Positions 33,272 to 42,304 of a DNA stretch of 56,796 bases are shown here, piece by piece (position 1 is the first letter of the stretch; every line of letters begins with the position of its first letter). The notes under the pieces were generated by a model. That model did not search any database and was not told where the DNA came from. It saw only the letters and a list, made by a program, of their open reading frames with translations. The DNA is taken from assembly GCA_035531955.1 (NCBI GenBank), contig DATKRZ010000013.1, positions 1 through 56,796 on the forward strand. Direction: 5' to 3'. The stretch comes from Bog-756 sp035531955. GTDB lineage: Bacteria; Actinomycetota; Acidimicrobiia; Acidimicrobiales; RAAP-2. The position numbers were made by a program, and so were the translations under genes.

Positions 33272-34710
33272 CGGATCCGGCGCGCCGGATCGCCATCGCC
33301 GGGGCGAGCGGCTACGTGGGCCGACTGCTGGCGAAGCAGTTGGCCGGGGCCGGCCACCAGGTGCTGGCCCTGGGCCGGACCCCGGGCACCCTGCCCAGCG
33401 GCGAGCGGATCTCGGCCGTGGCAGTCGACGTGGCCGACGCCGAGGCCACCGCCGCCGCCCTGGCGGGTGCCGACGCCGCCTACTACCTGGTGCACGCCAT
33501 GGCCGGCGGGACCGGGTTCGAAGCCCGCGACCGCCGGCTGGCGGTGGCGTTCGGCGAAGCCGCAAAGGCTGCCGGCGTCGGGCGGATCATCTACCTCGGG
33601 GGTCTGGGCCGGGGTGACCTGTCGGCACACCTGGACAGCCGCCAGGAGGTGGGCGCGGTGCTGGCCGCCTCGGGTGTTCCCGTCGTGGAACTACGGGCCG
33701 CGGTGATCCTCGGGGCCGGCAGCATCTCCTATGAGATGCTGCGTTCGTTGACCGAGCGCCTCCCGGTCATGGTCTGCCCGCGGTGGATCACCACCCGGCT
33801 GCAGCCACTGGCCGAGTGCGACCTGCTCGACTACCTGGCCGGCTCCCTCGTCGCCCCGCCCGCCGTCTACGAGATCGGCACGCCCGACGTCACCGACTAC
33901 GGATCCATGATGTGCCGCTACGCCGAAGCCAGGGGGCTGCGGCCCCGGCGCATCTTCACCGTGCCCTTCGTCACGCCCTCGCTGTCGGCCCGCTGGGTGG
34001 ACCTGGTCAGCCCCGTCGACAGGCGGATCAGCCACACGCTGATCGAGAGCCTGACGAACGAGGTGGTGGTCCACGACGCCGAGCACACCTACTCCGCCTT
34101 CGGCATCACCCCCCTCCCGGTCGGAGAGGCCGTCCGCCGCGCCATCAGCGACGAGGCTGACCGGGTCTCGGCTGGACTGTTCGACGGCTCAGAAGGGCTC
34201 GGCACCGGCGTCTACGCCATCCGGTGCGCGGCGCCCGTGGACCCCGATCGTCTCGAGTCGGTGCGAGACGATCTGGCCCGGGTGGGCGGGGACCTCTCCT
34301 GGTACGGCGTCACTTGGGCCTGGGCGCTGCGCCTGGCGTTCGGCCGGATCTTCGGCGAGCACCTCGTGACCCGGCGTCCCGACCGGCTGACCCCGGGGGA
34401 AGCGGCCGACTGGTGGGAAGTGGTGCGGTCCGACCCCGACCACCTGGTGCTGGCCTCGGTCGGGTGGTTCTGCGGGGACGGCTGGCTCGGCCTCCGGGTC
34501 ACCGACGCGCCACCGCGGGTGGAACAGGCGGCCGCCTTCCGGCCCAAGGGCCTCCTCGGCCTGGCCTACTGGTGGGCCCTGTGGCCCGTGCACCAGGTGG
34601 TGTTCCGGCTCATGCTCCGGCGCCGGGCCGGCGGGGGCGGGGGTCGTGCCGGACCGGTCGCCGCCGACGCCCGGACCGCCGACTCGGTCGGAGCGACCAC
34701 GGCCGCCTGA
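33268..34710 (+). CDS. DUF2867 / NmrA-like NAD(P)-binding protein
   Basis: A 480-aa protein. The N-terminal half is an atypical SDR (NmrA-like): 'IAIAGASGYVGRLLAKQLAG', 'AYYLVHAMAGGTGFEARDRRLAVAFGEAAKAAGVGRIIYLGGLG'. The C-terminal half is the DUF2867 domain: 'LVTRRPDRLTPGEAADWWEVV', 'GDGWLGLRVTD', 'FRPKGLLGLAYWWALWPVHQVVFRLML', the last stretch possibly membrane-peripheral. Such two-domain proteins are regular members of photolyase/LitR clusters, function unproven. GTG 33268 overlaps the SDR stop by 4 bp. The photolyase follows 3 bp after the stop. Confidence 0.85.
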   Translation: MTDPARRIAIAGASGYVGRLLAKQLAGAGHQVLALGRTPGTLPSGERISAVAVDVADAEATAAALAGADAAYYLVHAMAGGTGFEARDRRLAVAFGEAAKAAGVGRIIYLGGLGRGDLSAHLDSRQEVGAVLAASGVPVVELRAAVILGAGSISYEMLRSLTERLPVMVCPRWITTRLQPLAECDLLDYLAGSLVAPPAVYEIGTPDVTDYGSMMCRYAEARGLRPRRIFTVPFVTPSLSARWVDLVSPVDRRISHTLIESLTNEVVVHDAEHTYSAFGITPLPVGEAVRRAISDEADRVSAGLFDGSEGLGTGVYAIRCAAPVDPDRLESVRDDLARVGGDLSWYGVTWAWALRLAFGRIFGEHLVTRRPDRLTPGEAADWWEVVRSDPDHLVLASVGWFCGDGWLGLRVTDAPPRVEQAAAFRPKGLLGLAYWWALWPVHQVVFRLMLRRRAGGGGGRAGPVAADARTADSVGATTAA

Positions 34711-34713
34711 TCG

Positions 34714-36126
34714 ATGGCCCGCGCCGTCCTGTGGTTCCGGCGGGATTTGCGGCTGGATGACCTGCACGCCCTCGGGGCTGCCGCCGAGGCCGGGCCCGAC
34801 GGCGTCGTCGCCCTCTTCGTGGCCGACCCCGGCCTGCTCGGCCCGGCCGGGCCGAACCGGCGGCACTTCCTGGCCGCGGCCGTGGCCGCCCTCGACACCG
34901 AGCTCGGGGGCGCCCTGGTGGTGCGCCGGGGCGACCCGGCCCGCATCGTCCCGGCGGTGGCGGCCGAGGTGGGGGCCGCCACGGTCACCGCTACCGCCGA
35001 CTTCGGTCCCCACGGCGCCGCCCGCGACGCGGCGGTGGCCCGGGCCCTGTCGGCCGGCGGGTGTCAGCTGATGACCGTCGACTCCAACTACGCGGTCGCT
35101 CCGGGCCGGGTGCGCAGCTCGGCGGGCACGCCGTTCAAGGTGTTCACCGCCTACCGGCGGGCCTGGGAGGCGATCGGGTGGCCGGGTCAGTCTCCCGTCC
35201 CCGACGTGCGGTACCGGCACCTCGAAAGCGACAGGGACACCGACCTGGAGGCGGGGCCGGCTGCTCCGGGATCCCACGGCCTCCCCGACTGGTGGGAGGG
35301 CCTCCCCCTGGGACCCGCCGCCGCCCTTCCCGACGCCGGTCCTGCGGCGGCGTGGGACCGGCTCCAGCGCTTCGTGGCCGGGCCGCTGGCCGACTACGAC
35401 CGTGACCGCGACCTCCCCGGGGTGGCGGGCACCTCGGGCCTTTCGCCCCATCTGCGCTTCGGCTGCCTCCACCCGCGCACCGCACTGGCCCTGCTCGGGC
35501 CGGGCCCCGGGGCCGACCGCCTGCGGACGGAACTCGCCTGGCGGGAGTTCTACGCCGACGTGCTCTGGCACCGACCCGACTCGGCCCGCGCGCCACTCCA
35601 GGCGTTCGGGGCCCGGCTGCGCTGGGACACGGACCAGCGGGCGCGGGAGCGGTTCGCGGCCTGGGCGACAGGGAACACCGGCTACCCCCTGGTCGATGCC
35701 GGCATGCGCCAGCTGCTGGCCGAGGGCTGGATGCACAACCGGTTGCGGATGGTCACGGCCAGCTTTTTGGTGAAGGACCTCCACCTCGACTGGCGACTCG
35801 GGGCCCGGTGGTTCATGTGGCACCTGGTCGACGGCGACCTGGCGTCGAACCAACACGGCTGGCAATGGGTGGCCGGCACGGGCACCGACGCCGCCCCGTT
35901 CCACCGGGTGCTCAACCCGTCGCGCCAGCAGGAGCGCTTCGACCCGACGGGTGCGTACGTGAGCCGCTACCTGGGTGCGCTGGGCGCGCCGGACCGCCCC
36001 GTCGACGGGCGAGTCCGGCCCGGCACGGGTCCCGGGCCCGACGTCGTGATCGACCACGCGGTCGAGCGGCGCGAAGCACTGGCCCGTTTCGCCGAGGCCC
36101 GTCGGCGCGCCGCCGAGCAAGGGTGA
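34714..36126 (+). CDS. phr: Deoxyribodipyrimidine photolyase (class I CPD photolyase)
   Basis: A 470-aa flavoprotein. The N-terminal antenna domain opens 'VLWFRRDLRLDDLHAL'. FAD-binding and DNA-contact motifs are complete: 'TSGLSPHLRFGCLHPRTA', 'ELAWREFYADVLWHRPD', 'GNTGYPLVDAGMRQLLAEGWMHNRLRMVTASFLVKDLHLDWRLGARWF' and 'DLASNQHGWQWVAGTGTDAAPFHRVLNPSRQQERFDPTGAYVSRYL'. It repairs cyclobutane pyrimidine dimers with blue light. It ends the plus-strand operon of the light island, so control by the B12 photoreceptor is a sound inference. ATG 34714 lies 3 bp after the previous stop. Confidence 0.93.
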   Translation: MARAVLWFRRDLRLDDLHALGAAAEAGPDGVVALFVADPGLLGPAGPNRRHFLAAAVAALDTELGGALVVRRGDPARIVPAVAAEVGAATVTATADFGPHGAARDAAVARALSAGGCQLMTVDSNYAVAPGRVRSSAGTPFKVFTAYRRAWEAIGWPGQSPVPDVRYRHLESDRDTDLEAGPAAPGSHGLPDWWEGLPLGPAAALPDAGPAAAWDRLQRFVAGPLADYDRDRDLPGVAGTSGLSPHLRFGCLHPRTALALLGPGPGADRLRTELAWREFYADVLWHRPDSARAPLQAFGARLRWDTDQRARERFAAWATGNTGYPLVDAGMRQLLAEGWMHNRLRMVTASFLVKDLHLDWRLGARWFMWHLVDGDLASNQHGWQWVAGTGTDAAPFHRVLNPSRQQERFDPTGAYVSRYLGALGAPDRPVDGRVRPGTGPGPDVVIDHAVERREALARFAEARRRAAEQG

Positions 36127-36161
36127 GTGACCCCCGGGCGTTCCGGGATCGACGCCTCAGA

Positions 36162-36950
36162 TCAGCGCCTCGGGCTCACTTCCGCCCGCTCCGGTGAGCG
36201 GAGGACCTCACGGGTGTGCCACGAGATGTGGTGCGGATCCGGCAGCGGTTGTCCGGACTGCGGTGCCAGCAGAGCCTTGCCGACGAAGGCAGCACGACCG
36301 CGTCAGCTGCAGGGCACGACCGATGAAGTGCTGCGAGACATTGACCGAGTATCGGTCGGTGATGCCGATGACACCCCGGTCGAGCAGCTTGTGGTGGATG
36401 GAGCAGAGCGCAAGGGCGTTGGAAACCTCGTCCGGGCCGTCGGCCGCCCACCGCCGCAGGTGGGCGGCTTCGATGCCGACCGTCTCGCGCATGAGCTGGC
36501 CGTCGTACCCGCAGACCGCACAACGGTATTCGTAGGCCAATAGCACCGCCTGTCGGAATCCGGGGTCTCGCTTCTTTGCCCTCAGTCTGAGGAACCCTGG
36601 TGCCGGCGAACTCAGGTCCGTCGAGGTGGATTCCCACTGCGTCAAGGACATCCGTTTGAACAGTCTCTGGAAGGTCGGCGTCGAGTATTGCTCGAGCGAC
36701 ACTGACAAAGGTCTTCGGATTCTCAAGGGCCTTGGCAAACTCCGTTGTCAACGATCCGATGGCACCGGAGTTCAGGAGGGCTCCGATGCCAGATCCGGGG
36801 CTTCCGGCTCCTTCTTCGGTGCGGACGGACCACAGTCTCTCGTCGTTCTCCAGATAGATAGTGGAATGGATAACCCGGCTTTGGCGGTCGGGGAGGGCCG
36901 AACTCGACGAGCAATCGGGTCAGGTCTGATTTGGCTTCGGCGAAGGTCAC
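36162..36950 (-). pseudogene. Broken McrA-like (phosphorothioate-/methyl-DNA-sensing) HNH restriction endonuclease
   Basis: Joining three reading frames reconstructs one protein. First frame: 'VTFAEAKSDLTRLLVEFGPPRPPKPGYPFHY', part of the sulfur-binding-domain type N-terminus. Second: 'YLENDERLWSVRTEEG...LTTEFAKALENPKTFVSVARAILDADLPE'. Third: the HNH nuclease, 'FRQAVLLAYEYRCAVCGYDG...VGIEAAHLRRWAADGPDEVSNALALCSIHHKLLDRGVIGI'. The tail 'GQPLPDPHHISWHTREVLRSPERAEVSPRR' returns to the first frame. The first shift is a CTAT duplication (near 36852-36861 on the plus strand). The usual N-terminus with 'PHKPLLLLYAL' is missing. These enzymes cut modified DNA; this one looks dead. It is convergent with the photolyase. 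Confidence 0.8.
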
Positions 36951-37108
36951 CTCCGATGAACCCGTCCGGGGCTCCGGGTCCGGCCAACAGTGGATCCCGG
37001 TAAGGACCTCGACGGACCGTAACCGAGGCTGGACATCGGCCAGGATCCCCGGCGCCCGTGAGCGATACGACCGTCGAAAACCGCCCCGGCCGCCGGACCG
37101 CCGGGCGC

Positions 37109-38782
37109 TCAGGTGCCGACGACGGCCACGATCGGGTCGGCCGGCGGACTGCCGGCGAGCGAACCGTTGAAGATGGCGTTGCCGAAGGCGAACAGGCCGC
37201 CGTCCGAGGCCCCCATGGTGTAGCCGAAGCCGTCGGGCGGCAGGGTCATCCCGACGACCGGCCGGTTGAGCACCAGGCTCCCGGTCGACCCGTGGAAAAC
37301 GGCGTCGCCGTAGGAGAACGCGCCACCGTCGGCCGCCACCAGCCAGTAGCCGTTGCCGTCGACGGTCGCCGACATGCCCACCACCGCCTGGTTGAGGGTG
37401 GTACCCCCGGCCGAGCCCTTGAAGCCGGCGTCCCCGAAGGTGAAGACGCCACCGTCGGCCGCCACCAGCCAGTAGCCCTGGTCGCTGCCGGTCTGGGCCA
37501 TGCCCACCACCGGCTGGTTGAGGTGGGTGCCACCCATCGACCCGAGGAAGGTGGCGTCCCCGAAGGCGAACACACCCCCGTCTGCGGCCACCAGCCAGTA
37601 GCCCTGGCCGGTAGCTGTGGCGGCGATGCCGACGATCGGCGCGTTGAGTCGGAGCCCACCGGTCGATCCGTGGAAGCCGGCGTCCCCGAAGGCGAACACA
37701 CCCCCGTCGGCAGCCACCATCCAGTAGCCCTGGCCGGTGGGTGTGGCGGCGATGCCGACGATCGGCGCGTTGAGGTGCTGGCCGGCCATCGAGCCGTAGG
37801 ACGTGGCGTTGCCGACCAAGTGGATGCCGCCCACCGCGTCAGCGAGCCAGGCACCCCGGCCGCCCCCGCGGCGCCAGCGGTCGATCTGCTGGTCGAAGGC
37901 CCCGGCCAGCTTGGCGTGGCCGATGTCGTTGGTGTGGATGGTCAGGCCACTGCTGTCGCACATGTGGGTCCACTCGCAGGTCCTGGCGACATTTTGGGGG
38001 ACGATGACCCCGTTCCACGTGCCGGTCATGGCGAAGTCCTGTGTGGCGAAGGCACCCTGGACGTCCACAGGGACGGCGTGGTTGGCCCCGTAGGTGTTGA
38101 CGAGCGATCCGTTGAGGATGGAGGAGAGCGCTGCCGACTCGGTGGCCAGCGCCGGTCCGGAGGCACCGCCGAGCACCCAGATGGCCAGGAACGGGTTGTA
38201 GTAGTCCATCCCGAAGATCGGCACCCCGGGGGCTGCCGCCTGGAGTCCCTGGACGATGACCGGAAGCTGCGAAGTGATCAGACTGAGGCCCATCGTGATG
38301 CAGCCGAGGTTGACGATGCTGCCGTTGAGGCAGCCGTCGACGTTGTTGCCGCCGATGTCGATGGTGACGTAAGGGACCTGTCCCGTGTGGGCCCGGAGGA
38401 ACGCCTCAGCGCCGCTGAGCTGCGTGCCACCGGTGTACGTCTGGCAGTGGGAATTCTGGGGATCGGCGGCGTCGATCATCGAGTTGGTGGTGGCGCCCCC
38501 GCAGGCGAGGTTCTCGACCTGGAGTCCGGGGAAGTGTGCCGCCTCGTGGGCGGCGATGAGGTTCACGTAGTTGTTGGCCGGGACCGACGCACCGGTCCCG
38601 GCCGCCAGCGAGTCGCCGAGCGACAGCTGGTAGCTGAGCGCCGAGGTGCGGGTGGGCGTGGCGGCCCCCCCGGTCGGTGACAGGGCGACCAGCGACCCCG
38701 AGGCGACCAGGAGGGCTGCGGCGATTGCCGTCCCCACCCTCCTTGCCCTGGAAACCTGCTGTGCGCCGGTGCCGGCTGCCAT
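37109..38782 (-). CDS. Secreted SGNH-family esterase/lipase fused to six beta-propeller-like repeats
   Basis: A 557-aa exported protein. A signal peptide ('VGTAIAAALLVASGSLVALSPTGGAATPT') is followed by an SGNH hydrolase: Ser in 'LSLGDSLAAGTGA', Gly-Gly-Asn in 'TIDIGGNNVDGC', and the Asp-x-x-His dyad in 'HTNDIGHAK'. Four or more cysteines fit an extracellular fold. The C-terminal 260 residues are six units of about 42 aa, each with 'GYWLVAADGGVFAFGDAGFHGS', probably a carbohydrate- or surface-binding propeller. GGGAGGACC precedes ATG 38782. Such tails recur in Acidimicrobiia exoproteins. The ester substrate is unknown. Confidence 0.85.
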   Translation of the reverse strand: MAAGTGAQQVSRARRVGTAIAAALLVASGSLVALSPTGGAATPTRTSALSYQLSLGDSLAAGTGASVPANNYVNLIAAHEAAHFPGLQVENLACGGATTNSMIDAADPQNSHCQTYTGGTQLSGAEAFLRAHTGQVPYVTIDIGGNNVDGCLNGSIVNLGCITMGLSLITSQLPVIVQGLQAAAPGVPIFGMDYYNPFLAIWVLGGASGPALATESAALSSILNGSLVNTYGANHAVPVDVQGAFATQDFAMTGTWNGVIVPQNVARTCEWTHMCDSSGLTIHTNDIGHAKLAGAFDQQIDRWRRGGGRGAWLADAVGGIHLVGNATSYGSMAGQHLNAPIVGIAATPTGQGYWMVAADGGVFAFGDAGFHGSTGGLRLNAPIVGIAATATGQGYWLVAADGGVFAFGDATFLGSMGGTHLNQPVVGMAQTGSDQGYWLVAADGGVFTFGDAGFKGSAGGTTLNQAVVGMSATVDGNGYWLVAADGGAFSYGDAVFHGSTGSLVLNRPVVGMTLPPDGFGYTMGASDGGLFAFGNAIFNGSLAGSPPADPIVAVVGT

Positions 38783-39141
38783 GATGGGTCCTCCCTGTCG
38801 GTGCCTCCTCGCAGCGCCCAACTTACGACTCGGGCCACCACGTGTCGAGACAACACGGCCGTGCAACGACAGCTTGGCAATGCAGACCGGAGTGCAGGTC
38901 GGCCACGCCCAATCGATCAGCACAGCCTGGATGTCGCTAGCGCTCCCCGAGCCCGGGTGGCGATCGTGGCCGCGACCGCCCGGCCCCGACCGGATCGTAC
39001 CTTCCATGGACCCCGGCCACTCGGTGGCGTAGTCCGCTCCGGCGAAATGGACGTTGCTCACAATGGCTGATCTCACCACGAAAAGCGCGGACCTTGGATC
39101 GACCCTTGTTTGCCCAGCCAGCAGGGTAAATCCACCAGAAC
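38783..39141. other. Non-coding gap upstream of the SGNH gene
   Basis: About 360 bp without a credible gene: long frames crossing it lack codon bias and start sites. It holds the ribosome site of the SGNH gene and, on the plus strand, leads into the IstB remnant. Nothing else convincing was seen. Confidence 0.6.
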
Positions 39142-39339
39142 TCACGTGTGCCACTTCCAGTTTCCTGGACTGAGGTGCTGGGGTCCGAACGGCTCACGGG
39201 GGCCACCCTTGATCGGCTCACCCACCGCTGCAAGATCATCGAGACCAGAGGCTGAAGCTACCGGCTCCACGACGCCAAGGCCCGGACACCGCGGGCGAAG
39301 CCGGCGGCACCCGACGACGATGCTCAGGCCGCCAAGTAG
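39142..39339 (+). pseudogene. IstB (IS21 helper ATPase) C-terminal remnant
   Basis: A plus-strand frame reads 'PLPVSWTEVLGSERLTGATLDRLTHRCKIIETRG', stop (TGA at 39253-39255), 'SYRLHDAKARTPRAKP', ending at TAG 39337. This is the C-terminal end of the IstB ATP-binding protein of IS21 elements ('FSEW..V.G.ERLT..LLDRLTHR..I.E..G.SYR'). Only about 65 codons survive, with one in-frame stop; the ATPase core and IstA are absent. It marks an old insertion next to the xylose block. Confidence 0.75.
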
Positions 39340-39469
39340 CTTCTGACCGGAGTGCTCCCGTTTTCGACCGGCACGCGCTCCAGGTTTCGATCAGCATTCA
39401 CATCTGCCCCTCTCCGACTTGCTCCGTTCAATCGCATGCGGAGGAGCTCAAGGGATAGGGTCATCTGCC

Positions 39470-40681
39470 GTGAGCGCCGCAAACGACACCGTGACCCCAG
39501 AGTTCAGCTTCCCCGAGGGCTTTCTTTGGGGAACGGCCACTGCGGCCCATCAGATCGAAGGTGGCAACGTCAACAACGACTGGTGGGCCTGGGAGCACAA
39601 TCCAGACTCAGGTTGCGCCGAGTCGAGCGGAGACGGTTGCGATTCGCTGCACCGATGGCCTGAGGACGTCGAGCTCGTCGCCGCCATGGGCCTCGACGCC
39701 TACCGGTTCTCCCTCGAATGGAGTCGGATCGAGCCGGCGGAGGGAGAGTTCTCTCTCGCCGCCCTCGACCACTATCGCCGCATCTGCGCCGCGTGTCGGG
39801 ACCGAAATATCGTGCCCGTCGTGACCTTCCATCACTTCACGACCCCGACATGGCTGACCGCACGCGGAGGGTGGGAGGCGGGCGATGCGCCCGAGGTTTT
39901 CGCTCGGTTCGTTGCCCGGGTGGGGAGCCACCTCGGTGACCTCCTCGGATGGGCCTGCACGATCAACGAGATCAATCTCATCGGGGTCATGGGCTATGCC
40001 CTAGGGTCCTCGCCACCCGGGGTGAAGGACGATTTTGTCCGTCATCTAGCGGTCAACGATGCCATGGTGCAAGCTCATCGACTGGCGGTGGACGCCTTGC
40101 GGTCAGGTCCGGGCAAGTTCCCCGTGGGTCTGACATTGTCCATGGATGAGATGGTGGCTGACCCGGGCGGAGAGGACGTCCTCGCCGCTGCCCAGGAGGT
40201 CCTCGAGGACCGGTTCATGCGGGCCACCACTGGCGACGACTTCATAGGGGTCCAGTGCTATTCGCGAGTTCACTTCGGACCGGAGGGCCAGGCTCCCAAT
40301 GAGCCAGGAGTACCTCTTACCCAAATGGGCTATGAGTACTGGCCGCAGGGGGTCGAGCACTGCGCCCGACGTGCCGCGGCAATGACCGATATACCGGTGC
40401 TCCTGACCGAGAGCGGGATCGCTACCGACAACGATACAGAGCGCATCAGCTATATCTCAGAGGTCTTGCGAGGGGTGCGACGCGCACTCGATGACGGCGT
40501 GGACATACGTGGGTATTTCGTGTGGAGCTTGTTGGACAACTTCGAGTGGTCACTTGGATTCAGGCCCAAGTTCGGGCTCCACAGTGTCGACCCGAAGACA
40601 TTCGTCCGTCGCCCCAAGCCCAGCGCCTCGTGGATCGGGGCTGTGGCCCGAGCCAATGGGTTGGTTCCGACCCCGCCCTGA
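39470..40681 (+). CDS. Glycoside hydrolase family 1 beta-glycosidase
   Basis: A 403-aa (beta/alpha)8 enzyme, shorter than the usual 440-480. The N-terminal signature is 'FPEGFLWGTATAAHQIEGG'. The acid/base glutamate is Glu167 in 'TINEIN' (the family usually has N-E-P). The nucleophile is Glu314 in 'LLTESGIA', where 'TENG' is commoner. 'YFVWSLLDNFEWSLGFRPKFGL' is the standard C-terminal block. Substrate is likely a beta-glucoside or xyloside; with xylB and xylA immediately downstream, release of xylose is attractive. The GTG at 39470 has no good ribosome site, and a TAGGGT box about 11 bp upstream may make it leaderless. Confidence 0.87.
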   Translation: MSAANDTVTPEFSFPEGFLWGTATAAHQIEGGNVNNDWWAWEHNPDSGCAESSGDGCDSLHRWPEDVELVAAMGLDAYRFSLEWSRIEPAEGEFSLAALDHYRRICAACRDRNIVPVVTFHHFTTPTWLTARGGWEAGDAPEVFARFVARVGSHLGDLLGWACTINEINLIGVMGYALGSSPPGVKDDFVRHLAVNDAMVQAHRLAVDALRSGPGKFPVGLTLSMDEMVADPGGEDVLAAAQEVLEDRFMRATTGDDFIGVQCYSRVHFGPEGQAPNEPGVPLTQMGYEYWPQGVEHCARRAAAMTDIPVLLTESGIATDNDTERISYISEVLRGVRRALDDGVDIRGYFVWSLLDNFEWSLGFRPKFGLHSVDPKTFVRRPKPSASWIGAVARANGLVPTPP

Positions 40682-40702
40682 GGTCACTGTAACGTCACCA
40701 GC

Positions 40703-42160
40703 ATGCCGTTGGTGGCCGGGGTCGATTCGTCCACACAGTCGACGAAGGTAGAACTACGAGATCTCGTCACCGGGAAAGTGATCGGTGCGGGGCGGGCTGC
40801 TCACCCGATTGCCGCTCCACCTCGGAGCGAACAAGCTCCGGACGCCTGGTGGACCGCGCTTGCCACCGCGATGGCGGCCGCCCTCGGGTCGGCAGGACCT
40901 GGTGGGAGGGCCAGCGAAGTGGTCACGGTGGCGGTCGCCGCACAGCAGCACGGACTGGTGGTTCTCGATGGCCACGGTGAGGTGCTCCGGCCAGCCAAAC
41001 TGTGGAACGACACCGAGTCAGCCGAAGACGCCGACCGACTCGTTGCCCTGCTTGGCGCTACCGAGTGGTCCGAAGCCTGCGGGAGTGTCCCCGTACCGGC
41101 CTTCACCATCGCCAAACTCAGTTGGCTCCGTCGGTGCGAGCCCGACACGTTCGCCAGGATCGGTCACCTCCTGTTGCCGCACGACTGGCTCACCTACCGC
41201 CTGACCGGTCGGTTCATCACCGACCGGGGCGACGCCTCCGGCACCGGGTATTGGTCCCCGAGAGGAGACAGGTACCGGATCGACCTACTCGAATTGATCG
41301 ACAGCGATAAGGACTGGGCTAACGCGCTGCCGACGGTACTCGGCCCATGGGATCAGGCCGGTTCACTTACAGCCGAGGCCGCCGCCGCACTCGGCCTGCC
41401 GGTCGGCACGCCCGTCGCGGCCGGTACCGGCGACAACATGGCCGGGGCCCTCGGGACCGGACTGCGGCCGGGAGAAGCCGCCGTCTCCATCGGCACTTCG
41501 GGCACAGTCTTCGCCCAGAGCGAGCGGCCGGTTCAAGACCCGACCGGAGCCATAGCGGGCTTCGCAGACGCCAGCGGTCGGTATCTGCCGCTGGTCTGCA
41601 CACTCAATGCCACGCTCGTCACGGCGGCCATCGGCCGACTACTCTCCGTGGACCACTCCGGACTCGACGATCTGGCCCTCGCCGCCCCCTCGGGGTCCGA
41701 TGGCCTGGTACTCGTGCCCTATCTCGTGGGGGAACGCACCCCGAACCGTCCCGATGCGACCGGGACCCTGCGGGGTATCCGGTCCGACGTGAGCCGCGAG
41801 CTCCTGGCTCGGGCCGCCTTTGAGGGCGTGGTCTGCAGCCTGCTGGACGGACTCGACGCCCTCGAGGCCGCAGGCGTTCCCACTCGGATCGGCCGGCTGG
41901 TCCTTCTGGGCGGCGGAGCCCGCTCCTCGGCCTATCGCCAGATACTGGCTACGTTGGCCGGCCGGCCCGTCACCGTCCCGCACGAACACGAGATCGTCAC
42001 GGCAGGAGCAGCGGTGCAAGCCGCCGTCCTCGCCACCGGATCGGATCCCACAGAAGTGGCTGAGGCATGGGATCTGCGAGAAGGAGCGGCCACCGCCCCA
42101 GGAGCCAGCTCGGTCACGTCGGAGGAGGTCCGGAGTAGATTTGTGGAGGCCAGGGGCTAG
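40703..42160 (+). CDS. xylB: Xylulokinase (FGGY family)
   Basis: A 485-aa sugar kinase. The N-terminal phosphate motif is 'VAGVDSSTQSTKVELRD'. 'VAAQQHGLVVLD' and 'LWNDTESAED' are the substrate loops, 'FTIAKLSWLRRCEP' and 'LLPHDWLTYRLTGRFITDRGDASGTGYW' are typical of xylulokinases, and 'GTGDNMAGALGTGL' and 'LVLLGGGARSSAYRQILATL' form the ATP site with the C-terminal domain. It phosphorylates D-xylulose for the pentose phosphate pathway. It starts 22 bp after the GH1 stop, so the two are an operon; xylA follows after 144 bp. Confidence 0.9.
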   Translation: MPLVAGVDSSTQSTKVELRDLVTGKVIGAGRAAHPIAAPPRSEQAPDAWWTALATAMAAALGSAGPGGRASEVVTVAVAAQQHGLVVLDGHGEVLRPAKLWNDTESAEDADRLVALLGATEWSEACGSVPVPAFTIAKLSWLRRCEPDTFARIGHLLLPHDWLTYRLTGRFITDRGDASGTGYWSPRGDRYRIDLLELIDSDKDWANALPTVLGPWDQAGSLTAEAAAALGLPVGTPVAAGTGDNMAGALGTGLRPGEAAVSIGTSGTVFAQSERPVQDPTGAIAGFADASGRYLPLVCTLNATLVTAAIGRLLSVDHSGLDDLALAAPSGSDGLVLVPYLVGERTPNRPDATGTLRGIRSDVSRELLARAAFEGVVCSLLDGLDALEAAGVPTRIGRLVLLGGGARSSAYRQILATLAGRPVTVPHEHEIVTAGAAVQAAVLATGSDPTEVAEAWDLREGAATAPGASSVTSEEVRSRFVEARG

Positions 42161-42304
42161 GTCTGGGCTAGGTCTCGGCGTCCCGCAAGCGGTCGCCGGC
42201 CGACCACAGCGGTGCCACCGGCAGGTTGCGGACGACCCTCGGTAGTGTCAAGAGGGCCCTCGATCGCTTCGCTGAACCATTCTCGAGTCGAAGGAGTCGT
42301 TCCG

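Noticed and set aside
36162..36950. Programmed frameshifting in the endonuclease gene.
   Set aside because: Three separate shifts, a simple 4-bp duplication at one, and a missing N-terminus fit decay better. No slippery heptamers or pseudoknots were evident.
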